A stretch of 36,978 bases of DNA from Prasinococcaceae sp. CCMP 1430 (taxonomy: Eukaryota > Prasinodermophyta > Palmophyllophyceae > Prasinococcales > Prasinococcaceae). Where the stretch lies: NCBI GenBank assembly GCA_013416795.1, contig RQSC01000011.1, positions 327,191-364,168 on the forward strand. The letters are read 5' to 3'. Positions 19,653 through 30,502 of this stretch are shown one piece after another. The position numbers and the translations under genes were made by a program. Position 1 is the stretch's first letter. Every line of letters starts with the position of its first letter. The notes under the pieces were generated by a model. That model did no database searches and was not told the DNA's origin. It saw only the letters and a program-made list of their open reading frames with translations.

Positions 19653-21254
19653 CGCCGCCGCCGCGCGGCGCGGCGCCAGGGGGGCGGGGAGCGGGGGAAG
19701 GGAGAAGGTGGGTGCGCTCGCGCGAGTGCGGCGTGTGCCGCCACCGCGCCGCCACCCGCGCCCACGAGCCGGCGGCTGGGAGGGTTTGATCTCGGATAAG
19801 GCTCCAATTTCATCGATGCGAACACAACAAGAGGAGGTCAAATCACACATGGAAAAACGCTTCGAGACACATTTCAATATCGTCTTTGAAACCTCGAGGT
19901 TCACCGCCTGCACGGCGGTACGCTATTGAGTACACAGACCCTCTTCCCAAACGTGTACATATATGTATACCCTAAAACCAAACCTTAACTACCGGCGGGC
20001 GGCGGCCCGCTTTTGATCCGGCGCGTCGCGCGCGAGGGCGGCCGGAGATCTGCCCGAGGGAGATGCGGGCGGGATCTCGAACGGGGGCCGCCGCCAACCC
20101 AATACAACAACAACGGACGGACGCAGCCAACGCCTCATCAACAACACGTGCACCCGCGCTCATCATCATCACAAGCCACACCTACTACTTCTGTGTGTAC
20201 CTGCACGCGGTAACGGACGGCGGACGGCCGCGTGGTGGGAGTGTGCTGGCCCTCCCGCCCGCCGAGCGACCCGCCAGGCGGACCCACACCTGGATACGAT
20301 CGACGAGTTCGTCGTCGCACGCGCGAAGCCAGCGAGCGAAGCTCGCGAGAGCCCGGCGCCCACGCTGCTGGGCGCAGGCACAGGCAGGGCCTGCTCCTCC
20401 GCTGCTGCTGCGACGCGCCCAGGCAGCCAGCAGGTCAAACCACACGCGTCGATCGATCGGGCGGCGGGGCGGAGAGACAGACAGACAGGCGCATCAGACG
20501 CGCGACGCCAGCCGGGTGAGCGTGTGCCATGCAAGTGCTGTCTGTACGTCGCTGTCAGGGAGAACCGTGGACGGCGAGTGCGGAGCTTCCCCAGCGGACC
20601 GACCGAGCCTTCGATCCGATCCGTCCGTCGACGCCGCACCGCATCGACGGCGCGCGTTTCATCGAAAGCCTGGAGGAGATGCGGAGACGTTGACTTCCGG
20701 TCACCGAACCCTAACCTGAGCGGACTGCTGGAGTCGATTTGAATATGTATAAATGCACTCATCAACAAACCCTTGAACCCTAAACAGGGCCGCGATCTGG
20801 GATCTCCCTGCGTTTTTTTTTTTTGCGCGTTTTTTTTTTTTGCGCGGGCGAAGGCAGAATCTCCGCCCGGCCGCGCGGCGGGCGCGTCCGACTTTTCGGA
20901 GATGGTCGTGCGCGAAGAATTTGTTCATAAGGTGTGCATAATTCGCGGAATGGCGCATGGAATTGGGGGCAATTATGCGAAACTCACGCAGGCGCGCGTG
21001 CGCGCAGCGGGCGCCACAGCGCGCGCGCGGGGCGCGGCTGGGGGGGGGCGTGTGTGTGGCTGCGCCCGCCGCCATGACGCGCCACGCGCGGCTCGAACGC
21101 GAGCGGCAAAGCGGCGCGCAGTGGCGGTGATCCGCGGCGCGGCGCTGCGCCGCCGCCAGCCGCGGCCGCCGTTGCACCCCTCGCACAGCAGTCCGGCGCC
21201 AATGCAAAGGTTGAGGCGCCGGCGCCGGCGGAGGCGCAGAAGCGGGAGGAGGAG
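19653..21254. other. Long intergenic region upstream of the CEP104-type gene
   Basis: About 1.6 kb with no recognisable gene in any frame. Two 12-T runs separated by GCGCG lie at about 20813-20842, beside an AT-rich patch at 20910-20990. An exact copy of the 17-mer shared with two other upstream regions is at 21011-21027. If the CEP104-type gene has further exons they should be here, but I could not find one that carries known CEP104 sequence. Confidence 0.4.
21011..21027 (+). promoter_or_regulatory. Shared 17-mer GCGCCACAGCGCGCGCG, copy 1
   Basis: Exact copy of a 17-mer also found at 24717-24733 (upstream of MO25) and 27384-27400 (upstream of KRR1). All three are on the plus strand and upstream of plus-strand genes; here it lies 228 nt before the ATG at 21255. 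Candidate core-promoter or factor site. Confidence 0.3.
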
Positions 21255-21680
21255 ATGTGCGCGTGCCAGTTCTGCGGCCTGGTCGATCCCGCGTTCGGCG
21301 AAGACGAGGAAGGGTTAGCGCTCGACGAGCACTACCTCTCCGCGTGCCCGATGCTCGTTGAGTGCCCCGGCTGCGCGCAGGTCATCGAAGTGATGACGCT
21401 CAACGAGCACCTCCTCGAGGAGTGCGAGGCGTGCGCCGCGTACGCGAGCTGCCTTGTGTGCGGGGAGGCGTTCCACGTCGACGAGCTCGACGGCGCGCAG
21501 ACGTGCGGCGCAAACTGCGTTACGATGAAGTCGGCCGACTTCGCCGGGCGATGCCCGCTGTGTCACTGCGACATCGGCCCGGGCGAGGAGGGCTTCAGGG
21601 AGCACCTGCTCACCGATCTCGGCTGCCCGCAGAATCCGCGCGCGCTGCCGCGCGCGCCGCCGCGGGCGCGCCGGCGGTGA
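21255..21680 (+). CDS. CEP104-type C-terminal zinc-finger protein (possibly 5' incomplete)
   Basis: The 141-aa frame matches the C-terminal zinc-binding region of the ciliary-tip protein CEP104. Conserved features: [68 protein letters not shown] and a final Cys, giving the repeated Cys/His pairs of that module. A short basic tail ([10 protein letters not shown]) ends at TGA 21678-21680. Full CEP104 also has an N-terminal jelly-roll and a TOG domain; neither is seen upstream. The frame is open back to 21078 and encodes an Ala/Pro-rich, then Glu-rich stretch (APPPAAAAVAPLA, AQKREEE) without an ATG, which suggests real coding sequence continuing from an unseen upstream exon. So this is either the last exon of a longer gene or a stand-alone zinc-finger gene starting at 21255. 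Confidence 0.65.
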   Translation: MCACQFCGLVDPAFGEDEEGLALDEHYLSACPMLVECPGCAQVIEVMTLNEHLLEECEACAAYASCLVCGEAFHVDELDGAQTCGANCVTMKSADFAGRCPLCHCDIGPGEEGFREHLLTDLGCPQNPRALPRAPPRARRR

Positions 21681-21945
21681 GTGGGGGAGGGATGGCCCTG
21701 GGGGATGGGATGTCGGGTGGGTGCGCGAGTTGGGAGCGGCGTCTCGCACTCGCGTGCATGCACCACAAACACGCACGCGCGACTCAGTATAATACACAAA
21801 CACACATGCACACACGCACAACCACGCGCAGCACACGTTCGCGGCGCGCCACATCGCCATCGAAGTGCGTTCGGAGTGCGCGCTGCCACGGCCGATTGCA
21901 TTACCCGGCGGGGCGCGCGCGCCGCCCCCAGCCCGCGTCGAAACG

Positions 21946-23661
21946 CTACATCCCCGCGTCCCCGTCCTCGCCCGCGCCTCCCCCTGGCGCCCCCGCGCCC
22001 GACCTCTCCTGCATCGCCGCCACCCTCTCGAGGAATTCCTGAACCTCGTCCGGGTCGCGCAAGCGAAAGTCGGCCGCGGTGCGCTTGGTGATCGACGCGA
22101 CAATGACGCCCGCACCGCCGGCCTGCGTCGACGCGCGCGCCGAGGGAAGCGGGGCGGCAGACCGTGTCAGCGCGGCGCGCGCGGACGCGCGCGCGCATTG
22201 CGTGGGAGGGAGGTGGCGCTCCGCATGACAGATAGAGTGGGAAGTGGCGCGGCGCCAACGATCCGCGGCAGCTCGGCTGGCGTACCTCGCGTTCGCGTAA
22301 GCAGCGGAAGGCATCCTCGTCGGTGGTGTCGTCCCCGAGGTAGATAGGCAGACACCCGGGGTCCGACGCGAGCCCCAGCGCCTCCAGCAGGTACGCCACC
22401 GCGCGCCCCTTATCCCAATCAATGCGAGGCTTGATCTCCATCACCTTGCGCCCCGAGCTTAGACGGAGGCGCTCCGAGTTCGCGGCGGCGACCTGTGTGG
22501 GCAAGCACGTGCGCGCGTGCGCGCGTGCCAAAGCACGCATTGGAACAGGCGTACGCGCGTCAGCGAGTGTCGGCTCGCGCGTGCGGACGCGCATCCGCGC
22601 ATCCGCGCGCGCGCGCGCGCGCGCGCACCTCCTCGACCGTCTTCCACACCCTGGGCCAGTCCGACTCCTCGACGCGGCGGTAGTGCACGCTGAGACAGTA
22701 TTTGTTGTGCTCCACCTCCGCACCGCCGATGCCCGACAGCCGCCGCTTCAGCTCTGCGCATACCGCGTCGAGGAGCTCCACGTAGCCCTCCGCCGGCTGC
22801 AGATCGATGCAGCCATTAGCTGCGACGCTGTTGGCGCCGTTCGGGCGGCTGTCAGGAGCGTCCTGCCGGCTCTGACCGCCGGCGCCCGAGCCGCCCGCAG
22901 AGGACGCCTGCGCAGCACAGCGGCCGCCGTTGGCGCCCACGCCCGCGGGGCCGGCGCCGGCGCCCGCGCCCGTAGTGCTGATGCGCGGTCCGCAGATGTC
23001 GAGGCCGTGGCTTCCAGCGTAGTAGAGCTCGTCAATACGCACGAAGTCGAAGACCTTGTCGCGGCCACGGCCGCTGATGATGGCGCACGGGCACGTCGCG
23101 GCAACGCGGCGCACGGCCGACCGCATTGCGTCCGTCATGAACGCCTGCGCGAGCGAGGAGAACGACGCACATCAGCGCGGGAGGGGCAGGGTGCGAAGAA
23201 AACGTCCCATCCAGCAGACGGGCGTGTGTCAGCGCGCGCGCGTGGCGTCAGCGGCGTCGTTGGTGTCTGCGTGAGCGCCCTCATGCTTGGCCATGGGGCA
23301 TGCACATGCGCTAGCGAGCGCACGGGCGCGGATGCGCGTGCTCTCTCTCTCCCCCGCGCATCCTGCACACGCGCTTGCGCGCTCGCGCGCTTGTGCGCTT
23401 GCTCGAGCGCGCGCCGTCGCCTGCACGCTCGTGCTCGCGCGTGCGCCCGCGCGAGGGCCGGTGTCGGGCGCGCACCTTCTCAGGCTCGGCGACGATGTGC
23501 GAGAGCGTGCCGTCGTAGTCGAGGAAGACGGCCAGCCGCTCGTAGCTGCGCGCGAGCGCCTCGAAGGCCGCCCAGTCGGCGAGCGCCGAGGGCAGCTCGG
23601 TTGACCGCCGGTCGCCCGTGCCCACATCCTCACCCGCTGCCGCCCGCGCCGCATCCGCCAT
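21946..23661 (-). CDS. Trehalose-6-phosphate phosphatase, four exons
   Basis: Removes the phosphate from trehalose 6-phosphate (HAD-superfamily, cytosolic type). Exons: 23661-23476, 23144-22629, 22492-22286 and 22122-21946, all joined in phase 0; total 361 aa. Motif I is LDYDGTL (nucleophile Asp48, acid/base Asp50). Motif II/cap entry is [11 protein letters not shown], followed by [10 protein letters not shown]. In exon 3 come [11 protein letters not shown] (motif III Lys region) and [12 protein letters not shown] (motif IV, Mg-binding Asp). Exon 4 gives [29 protein letters not shown], the usual C-terminal strand and helix. A Gly/Ala/Ser-rich insert of about 50 residues (about 119-170) interrupts the region after GSHG and has no match in the family. 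There is no fused synthase domain, unlike most fungal and many plant bifunctional proteins. Donors are GTGCGC, GTGCGC and GTACGC; the second intron begins with a 23-nt pure CG run. Confidence 0.92.
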
Positions 23662-23697
23662 CCGCGGCTTCACAGCACGCTCGGCAGACTTCTCCGA

Positions 23698-24000
23698 CCT
23701 GAAAAAAAAAAACAAAAATAAAACAGGACGAAAAATAATGAAAATGAAAATGACACTCAACAGAAACGGCGACCGAGACAGGAACAGAAACAAAAAACTT
23801 TTAAAAGATACAGTTTTATTCTAAATTATGAAAATTTTAGAACGAAGTTTCGCAGCAAAGAAAAAGTTTCGCAACTACGAACTGAAGTCAAAACGAACTG
23901 AAGAAAATAAAAGAGAGAAAAGAACAAATAAAATAAAATAGAAACGAAATAATAAAATAAAATAATAAAATAAAACAGCTTCGCCTAAAAAAGAACCGAA
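23698..24000. other. AT-rich A-tract island
   Basis: About 300 nt made mostly of A with scattered T and G, including repeated AAAATAAAATA-like units at 23918-23975. It stands out sharply from the very GC-rich surroundings and lies between two divergent genes. It could be a nucleosome-poor shared promoter, a matrix attachment region or a replication origin; nothing in the sequence decides which. Confidence 0.6.
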
Positions 24001-24716
24001 CCGACAGACAGAGCGGGAAGCCAAGCAAAAGCCACCCCAAACGACGGCGTTCGCGCGGCGCCTTTTCCCTTTTTTGTTTGTGTGTGTTTTTTTGTGGGGT
24101 CCGCAGCCCAATCAAAAACGGACGCCTGGTTGTTTGTTGAAGGTTTTTTTTTTTTTCGCGTCGCTGCGCTCAGTCGCGCGCGCGTGTGCGCGCGCGCGCG
24201 CGCGCGGCCTCTGGCCGGCGGCGGGGGCCTGGCTGGACCCAGAAAAGACTGGAGACTTTGGGTCCGGAGCTGCGCGGACCGAACGAAGGGCGTCGCGACG
24301 CGCCCCTGGGCCGAACCGGGGTGGGCGAGCGAGCTTCGTCGTCGGTCGGTCGGCGCCCCGTTTGCTTTCACTTCCGTTTTTATTTCATTTTCGTTTTTTT
24401 TGTTTTCCCACCTTTCCTCGTCCACTTCGCGTGTGCGCAAAGCAAAGAACACCCACCGACCGACCGAACGACGCGGCAAAAAAAAAAACGGACGCGACGT
24501 TCGGTCGGCAGTCGCAGCGCATGGAAAAAAAAAAAGCTCGAATTTGGGTTCGGCTGGCGCCGGAGCGGTTTCGCGGCAGAGCGATACGAAAAGCATAGAA
24601 TTGCGCGCAATTCGATCGTGCGGGATCGAGCGACGTCGCGAAGCCGCGCTTTTTTTCGACGGTAGGTTTTTCGCACCCAAAAGGCTTTTTGCGTTTGCGC
24701 GCGCTCTGTGCGCGGG

Positions 24717-24733
24717 GCGCCACAGCGCGCGCG
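24717..24733 (+). promoter_or_regulatory. Shared 17-mer GCGCCACAGCGCGCGCG, copy 2
   Basis: Exact match to the copies at 21011 and 27384; here 347 nt upstream of the MO25 ATG. The flanking bases GGGC before and CGG after also resemble copy 1. Confidence 0.3.
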
Positions 24734-25079
24734 CGGAGCAGGCGGCAGCGGGCTCGACGCCGGCGGCGGCGGCCGGTCCCCTCCTCGCCCCTCGCGGCGG
24801 CACGGGGGGTGGGGAGGGGCCGATCCGAGGGACAGGGAAACGAGGGGTGGGAGGTTGGGGGTCGGATCGGGAAGGGGCGGCGCACAGTGCGCGAGACCAG
24901 ACGCAAAGCGGCGCCGCGCCGCCGCTGGGCTGGGCGCTCCCGTCTTTTTTGTGCGCCGGCGGCGGCGGGGCCGTCGCCGGCACGCCGGGCTGCGTTGCCG
25001 GCGCGGCGGAAGGTGTCGCCAGCGCGGCAGCGGGCGTGACGGAGGCTGCGACGCGGCAGCCACTGCCGGCACGATCGAG

Positions 25080-26263
25080 ATGTTCAACTTCGGGAAGGAC
25101 AAGAAGCGCACCCCGGCTGAGCAGTGCGCCAAGCTCGCGGCGGACTTCCGTAAGCGCGAGGCGCTTGCACCGGGTGCGGCCGCGCCGGCATCGCTCGTCG
25201 AGGACACGTCGCGCCACCTGCGGCAGCTCGGCGAGATCGTCGGTCGCGATGCGGCAGCCGCGGCGCCGGCGATCCTCTCGGCGGGCCTGCCTGCTGCGCT
25301 CGTCGCCCACGTGGGCGATCTCGGCGCCGCCGAGCGCCGTGATGCCGACGATGTCTTCATCGCGGCCATGAAGAGCGAGGGCGCCGACGCCTACCTCGAG
25401 GCCAACAAGGTGCGCGGCCGTCGCCACGCGCGCGCACGTGGCCGGGCAGCGCGCGCGAGCCGGCAGCCTCGCTTGAAGCATGCGTCCGCTTGCTTCGCGC
25501 ACGCAACTCACACGCGCGCGCGCCCACGTGCGTGCCCTCGTGTACTTTCGCGCTGTCGCGGCAGGCGATGGTTGCGGCACTGTGCGCCGACTACGCGTCG
25601 CAGGCAGGCGCAGCTGCGGGCACCAACGCCGAGCTGCACCGAGGCATCATGCTGCGCGAATGCATCCGCCACGAGTCGGGCGCGCGCGCGGCGCTGTTCG
25701 CCGCAAACGGCGACGCGCAGGCCGCGCCGCCGCTGCTCGCCCTCTTCGAGGTGGCGGCCGCAGACAGCTTCGACCTGGCGAGCGACGCCCTCGAGACGCT
25801 GCGCGAGGCGCTCACGACGCACCGCTCCGCGGCCTCCACCGCGGTGCTGGAGTCGTACACCCTATTCTTCGGCGACTTTCACAAGCTACTGGAGCGCGGC
25901 TCGTACGTCGCCACGCGCCAGGGCCTCAAGTTGCTCGCCGACATGCTGCTCGACGAGGAGTACATCCGTGTGATGATGCGCTACATCGCCGAGCCGGCCA
26001 ACCTCATGCGCACCATGACACTCCTCCGCAACGACTCGGACTCAATCGCCTACGAGGCCTTCCACATCTTCAAGATCTTCGTGGCCAACCCCTCCAAGCC
26101 CGCGGCCATCGCCGCGATCCTCGCGCAGAACAGGGACAAGCTGCTGGCCTTCCTGGGGCGCTTTCAGGCCAAGCGCGAAGAGGAGGACGAGGACTTCGCG
26201 GCGGAGAAGGCGCTCATGCTCGAGACCATCGGGGCGCTCGTAGTGCCTGGAGCTGCGCAGTAG
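25080..26263 (+). CDS. MO25/CAB39-like scaffold protein, two exons
   Basis: MO25 is an armadillo-like scaffold that activates STE20-family and LKB1 kinases. Exon 1, 25080-25409, starts MFNFGKDKKRTPAEQCAKLA, close to the family opening (FGK..KTPAE), and ends in AYLEANK. Donor GTGCGC. Exon 2, 25565-26263, continues AMVAALCADYASQ and carries family landmarks: LRECIRHES, FFGDFHKLLERGSYVATRQGLKLLADMLLD, LMRTMTLLRNDSDSIAYEAFHIFKIFVANP, and a final ILAQNRDKLLAFLGRF followed by an acidic stretch. Joined in phase 0; 342 aa, almost exactly the usual length. The intron is 155 nt. A 24-nt pure GC run begins two bases after the stop codon. Confidence 0.93.
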
Positions 26264-26264
26264 T

Positions 26265-26288
26265 GCGCGCGCGCGCGCGCGCGCGCGC
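26265..26288. repeat. (GC)12 dinucleotide tract
   Basis: A pure alternating GC run two bases after the MO25 stop codon. Such tracts can adopt left-handed Z-DNA. Similar runs occur at 22604-22626 and 12256-12273, both at the beginning of introns on the minus strand. Confidence 0.8.
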
Positions 26289-26496
26289 CAATAATATGCT
26301 ATCGCGCCCTGGGAAGTGTGGGCGCGCGTTCGCGCTTGCGCTTGCGCTTGCGCGCACGCTGGTGGCCATGCGCACACACGTGCGCAGAGGGGCGTGCTCG
26401 CGAGCTCGCGCGCGGAGCGCACGGGGCGAGCGCGCCTCGCACGAGCGCGCACAGCAGTGTAAACGTGCCTCGAAGCTGCGCTCTTACGCGCGGCGC

Positions 26497-26935
26497 CTAC
26501 AGGCTGCTTGAGGAGAGCACGGCGCACGACCTGCGGGCGGGCGGCCAGGGCGCACGGGAGGGCGCAGGCGAGCGCGTCAGCGTCCTCGCGAATCGCTCGG
26601 TGTGCGTGCGTGTCTATGCGCGTGCGCGCGCGCGCGCGGGCTCGCACGTACACGATGTACACCGCGATGAGGCCAGCGGTGAGGTACGTCAGGAAGTCCG
26701 CGCCCTTGGCGCTCGAGCGAAAGAGGCCACTCTTGGAGAGCGCGCCGCTCGCGCTCGTGTCGTTGGGGTTCTGCAGAAGTACGAGGCCGATGATGCCCGC
26801 GCTCGTGGCGGCGACGACCGCGCCGCCCGCGCCGCCGGCCTCGCGCGGCTCATCCTTGGCATCCGCAACGCCCATCGCGCCCCCCATTCCGCGCGCCCCC
26901 GTCACCTCGTTGGGTCTCGCGACCACCGCCGCCAT
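26497..26935 (-). CDS. Small two-helix membrane protein, SecG-like
   Basis: ATG at 26935 opens MAAVVARPNEVTGARGMGGA. A hydrophobic helix AAVVAATSAGIIGLVLLQ-like follows, then NPNDTSASGALSKSGLFRSSAKGADFLTYLT and a second helix TAGLIAV. The LLQ at the end of helix 1, a Gly/Ser loop with LF.S..GA.FLT and a closing second helix are the pattern of SecG, the small subunit of bacterial and plastid Sec translocons. Exon 1 ends near 26661 in my model (donor GTACAT, phase 2), and a 34-nt exon 2, 26530-26497, adds SCAVLSSSSL and a TAG (102 aa). The alternative donor GTGCGA at 26647 gives no nearby stop. No transit peptide is obvious, which argues against a plastid role, so the family call is tentative. 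It is divergent from KRR1. Confidence 0.45.
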
Positions 26936-27441
26936 GCCTCACACGCCCCCGCAGGTGACTGCGCGCCGTCTGGCACACCCCGCCGCACCCAGCCCCCGCA
27001 CCCGCGCACGCGCCCGGAAGCCCGCGGCGGCAGGCGGCGGCGGCGCCGCAAATCCGCACCAAATCCGAACGATTGCATCCCGCACACACACGCACGAGCA
27101 ATCAACATACTTCGACCTCGCGACGAATGTTTCTGAGCGTCTCCCCAACAGATCTTTCCTCTGCCTCGCTCTCTCTTGCGGAGATCGGTGCCTCCAGGGT
27201 GCTGACCCTTCCCGCAAGTATCTTCTTTCGACGGGTGCCGTTTCGGGCAAGAGTTGAAGCAGTCGTCTCCATTCACTTTGACGTGACATTGAGTGTTTCT
27301 GAGCGTACCACGTGTCGCTTGTGTTATTGATCGTGTGCGTGTGTGGTGTCGGTGCGGCGAAAACCCCGATCCGATCTGACGGTGCGCCACAGCGCGCGCG
27401 AGCGCGTGCTGTGTTCCGCCCGTCGCAGCCGGGGGGGCGCG
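26936..27441. other. Bidirectional promoter region, SecG-like / KRR1
   Basis: About 500 nt between divergent start codons. Positions 27075-27340 have a lower GC content than the genes. The third copy of the shared 17-mer is at 27384-27400, 42 nt before the KRR1 ATG. No ORF here looks real. Confidence 0.5.
27384..27400 (+). promoter_or_regulatory. Shared 17-mer GCGCCACAGCGCGCGCG, copy 3
   Basis: Exact match to the copies at 21011 and 24717, ending 42 nt before the KRR1 start codon, the closest of the three to a start codon. Confidence 0.3.
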
Positions 27442-29017
<1,576 letters not shown>

Positions 29018-29279
29018 TGATGCGACGCGACGCGGCGCCGCGATGGATGCGGCACGATGCGGCGCGACGTGACGTGCCACGCCGTGGCGCGGCGACGCGA
29101 CAGGATGTGACGCTTCATGCTCGCGCCCCTCGCTCGACCGACCTGTAATTGTAATCGATATCGTACATGGAACAGCCGCCGGGCGTCGCGTGCGCGCGCG
29201 AGAGCACATCGAGTGCCCCTCGGAGCGAGTGCCCTCGGAGCGAGGCGCCCTCACGCCCTCGGAGCGGCAGCTCGATGCC

Positions 29280-30050
29280 TCAGAGCTCGCCGCGGCGCGC
29301 CTCGCCCGCCGGCGCTCTCGCGGCGGAGGTGCGCCTCCACTCGACGAACGCTTCCCAGCCCTCCGCGTGCTCCTCCCTCTCCCAGTCGGCGGCTTGCGCA
29401 CCCGCCTCGACGAGCAGGCGCAGCGCCTCCCAGTTGCGCGTGCGCAGGGCGAGGTGCACCGGGGTCCAGCCCTTGCTGGAGTCCCTGTCCGCCAGGTTTA
29501 CGTCCACGCCCGCCTCGATCATAATCGCGAGCGTCTCGACGTGTCCCCTCGTGCCCTTCCACAGCGCGCGGTGGAGCGGCGCGTACCCGTCCGGGTGGAA
29601 CGACTGCCAGTCGAGCCCCCCCTCGATGGCAGCCCTCATGGCGGCAGGCCTGCCCTGGAAGGCCGCGCCGTGCGCGCACGTATACCCGTCCCGCTCGCCG
29701 GCCAGCGGGTCCGCGCCCGCGTCGAGGAGCGCCCCGAGCATGTCTGCGTGGCCGTACAGGCAGCTCGCCATCAGCGCGGTCTGGCCATCGCTCGGATCCC
29801 GGTAGTCAAGGTCGTCCTCGGGGCGGCGCTCATCGAGCAGCGCGAGGAGCTCCTCCGTCGCGCCCGCCCTGACGGCTCGGAGGATCCTCGGGCCCAGGGG
29901 GGGTGGTTTGCGCCTTGTGGTGCCCGAGGCCGCAAGACTGCCAGCGGGCAGGTCGGTGGCGAGGACGAGCAGCGCTCCCAGGAGCGCCGCTCGGGTGAGC
30001 GGGGCTGCCGCGCGGCCGCTGGGGAGCCGGGCCGGCGGCGCGCGCGTCAT
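29280..30050 (-). CDS. Secreted ankyrin-repeat protein
   Basis: 256 aa from the ATG at 30050 (MTRAPPARLPSGRAAA) to TGA at 29280. Residues 18-45 look like a signal peptide: basic start, hydrophobic LTRAALLGALLVLATDL, then small residues before a possible cut near GSLA-AS. Four or five ankyrin repeats follow, with DGQTALMASCLYGHADMLGALLDAGADP, DGYTCAHGAAFQGRPAAM, DGYAPLHRALWKGTRGHVETL and GWTPVHLALRTRNWEALRLLVEAGA. The frame extends upstream of 30050 but reads into antisense of the RCC1-tail fragment, so the 30050 start is preferred. No catalytic domain. Partner and function unknown; secreted ankyrin proteins are unusual, so the targeting prediction deserves care. Confidence 0.75.
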   Translation of the reverse strand: MTRAPPARLPSGRAAAPLTRAALLGALLVLATDLPAGSLAASGTTRRKPPPLGPRILRAVRAGATEELLALLDERRPEDDLDYRDPSDGQTALMASCLYGHADMLGALLDAGADPLAGERDGYTCAHGAAFQGRPAAMRAAIEGGLDWQSFHPDGYAPLHRALWKGTRGHVETLAIMIEAGVDVNLADRDSSKGWTPVHLALRTRNWEALRLLVEAGAQAADWEREEHAEGWEAFVEWRRTSAARAPAGEARRGEL

Positions 30051-30330
30051 CCCCGGGCGGCCCTGCAATGCAGATGGGCGCGGTCCGGGGTTGGACAGGC
30101 ACCGGAGGCGCCGGCGGAAGCTGCCTAGCGTCGCTGAAGTCGGCTGGTGCGCGCGCTGTGGGGGGCGGCAGGTGCTGCCCGGACTGGTGGCACCTGGGAG
30201 GCGCGGCGCGTGGCTGCGGGCGGCAGTTGGATGTCGTGTCGCGTCGAGTTGTGATGACTGGGAAGAGAAGAAGATTGACTGAATTCGTGTCAAAATGCGT
30301 GAGGGCAGCACATGAGGCGCGTGCGTCGAT

Positions 30331-30342
30331 CGCCTCTCGGCG
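30331..30342 (-). other. Stem-loop with GAGA tetraloop behind the tail fragment
   Basis: On the minus strand: CGCC-GAGA-GGCG, 14 nt past the stop of the tail fragment. It matches the position of the GAAA hairpins behind RCC1-like genes A and B, with a different but still GNRA loop. Confidence 0.45.
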
Positions 30343-30355
30343 TCTTCCCTCGCTT

Positions 30356-30502
30356 TCACTTGGGCGCGCACGCGTTCTTCTTGAACGTGCAGAGCGTCTT
30401 GGCGTCGCCCTGCTTGCACTCCTTCTTGTTCTTGGCGGCCTTGCACAGCTTCCTGACGGCCTTTTTGGAGAGCTCGGACTCGTCGGTCTTCTTCGACTTA
30501 GG
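30356..30502 (-). pseudogene. Fragment of the RCC1-like gene tail (copy C)
   Basis: The minus strand encodes KSKKTDESELSKKAVRKLC, then KAAKNKKECKQGDAK and CTFKKNACAPK followed by TGA. This is the Lys/Cys tail of RCC1-like genes A and B, with the same 3' hairpin behind it. Upstream on the minus strand (30503 and higher) the propeller repeats are missing and unrelated Arg-rich sequence follows. It could instead be a terminal exon, since CCTAAG before it could serve as an acceptor, but no partner exon is visible. Confidence 0.65.

Larger units (their letters stand above)
23662..25079. other. Divergent intergenic region between trehalose-phosphatase and MO25
   Basis: No gene seen. The left part, 23698-24000, is an AT-rich purine island (listed separately). 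The middle has several T and A homopolymers (24140-24157, 24393-24401, 24477-24489, 24521-24534) and an alternating CG/TG tract at about 24177-24207. The right part is GC-rich leader-like sequence before the MO25 ATG. Confidence 0.5.

Noticed and set aside
18186-19799. Long plus-strand frame opposite isopropylmalate dehydrogenase
   Set aside because: It is an antisense shadow: the minus strand carries the full, conserved enzyme, and GC-rich codon usage keeps opposite frames open.
22422-23702. Long plus-strand Arg/Ala-rich frame
   Set aside because: Antisense of trehalose-phosphatase exons and introns; no domain, biased composition.
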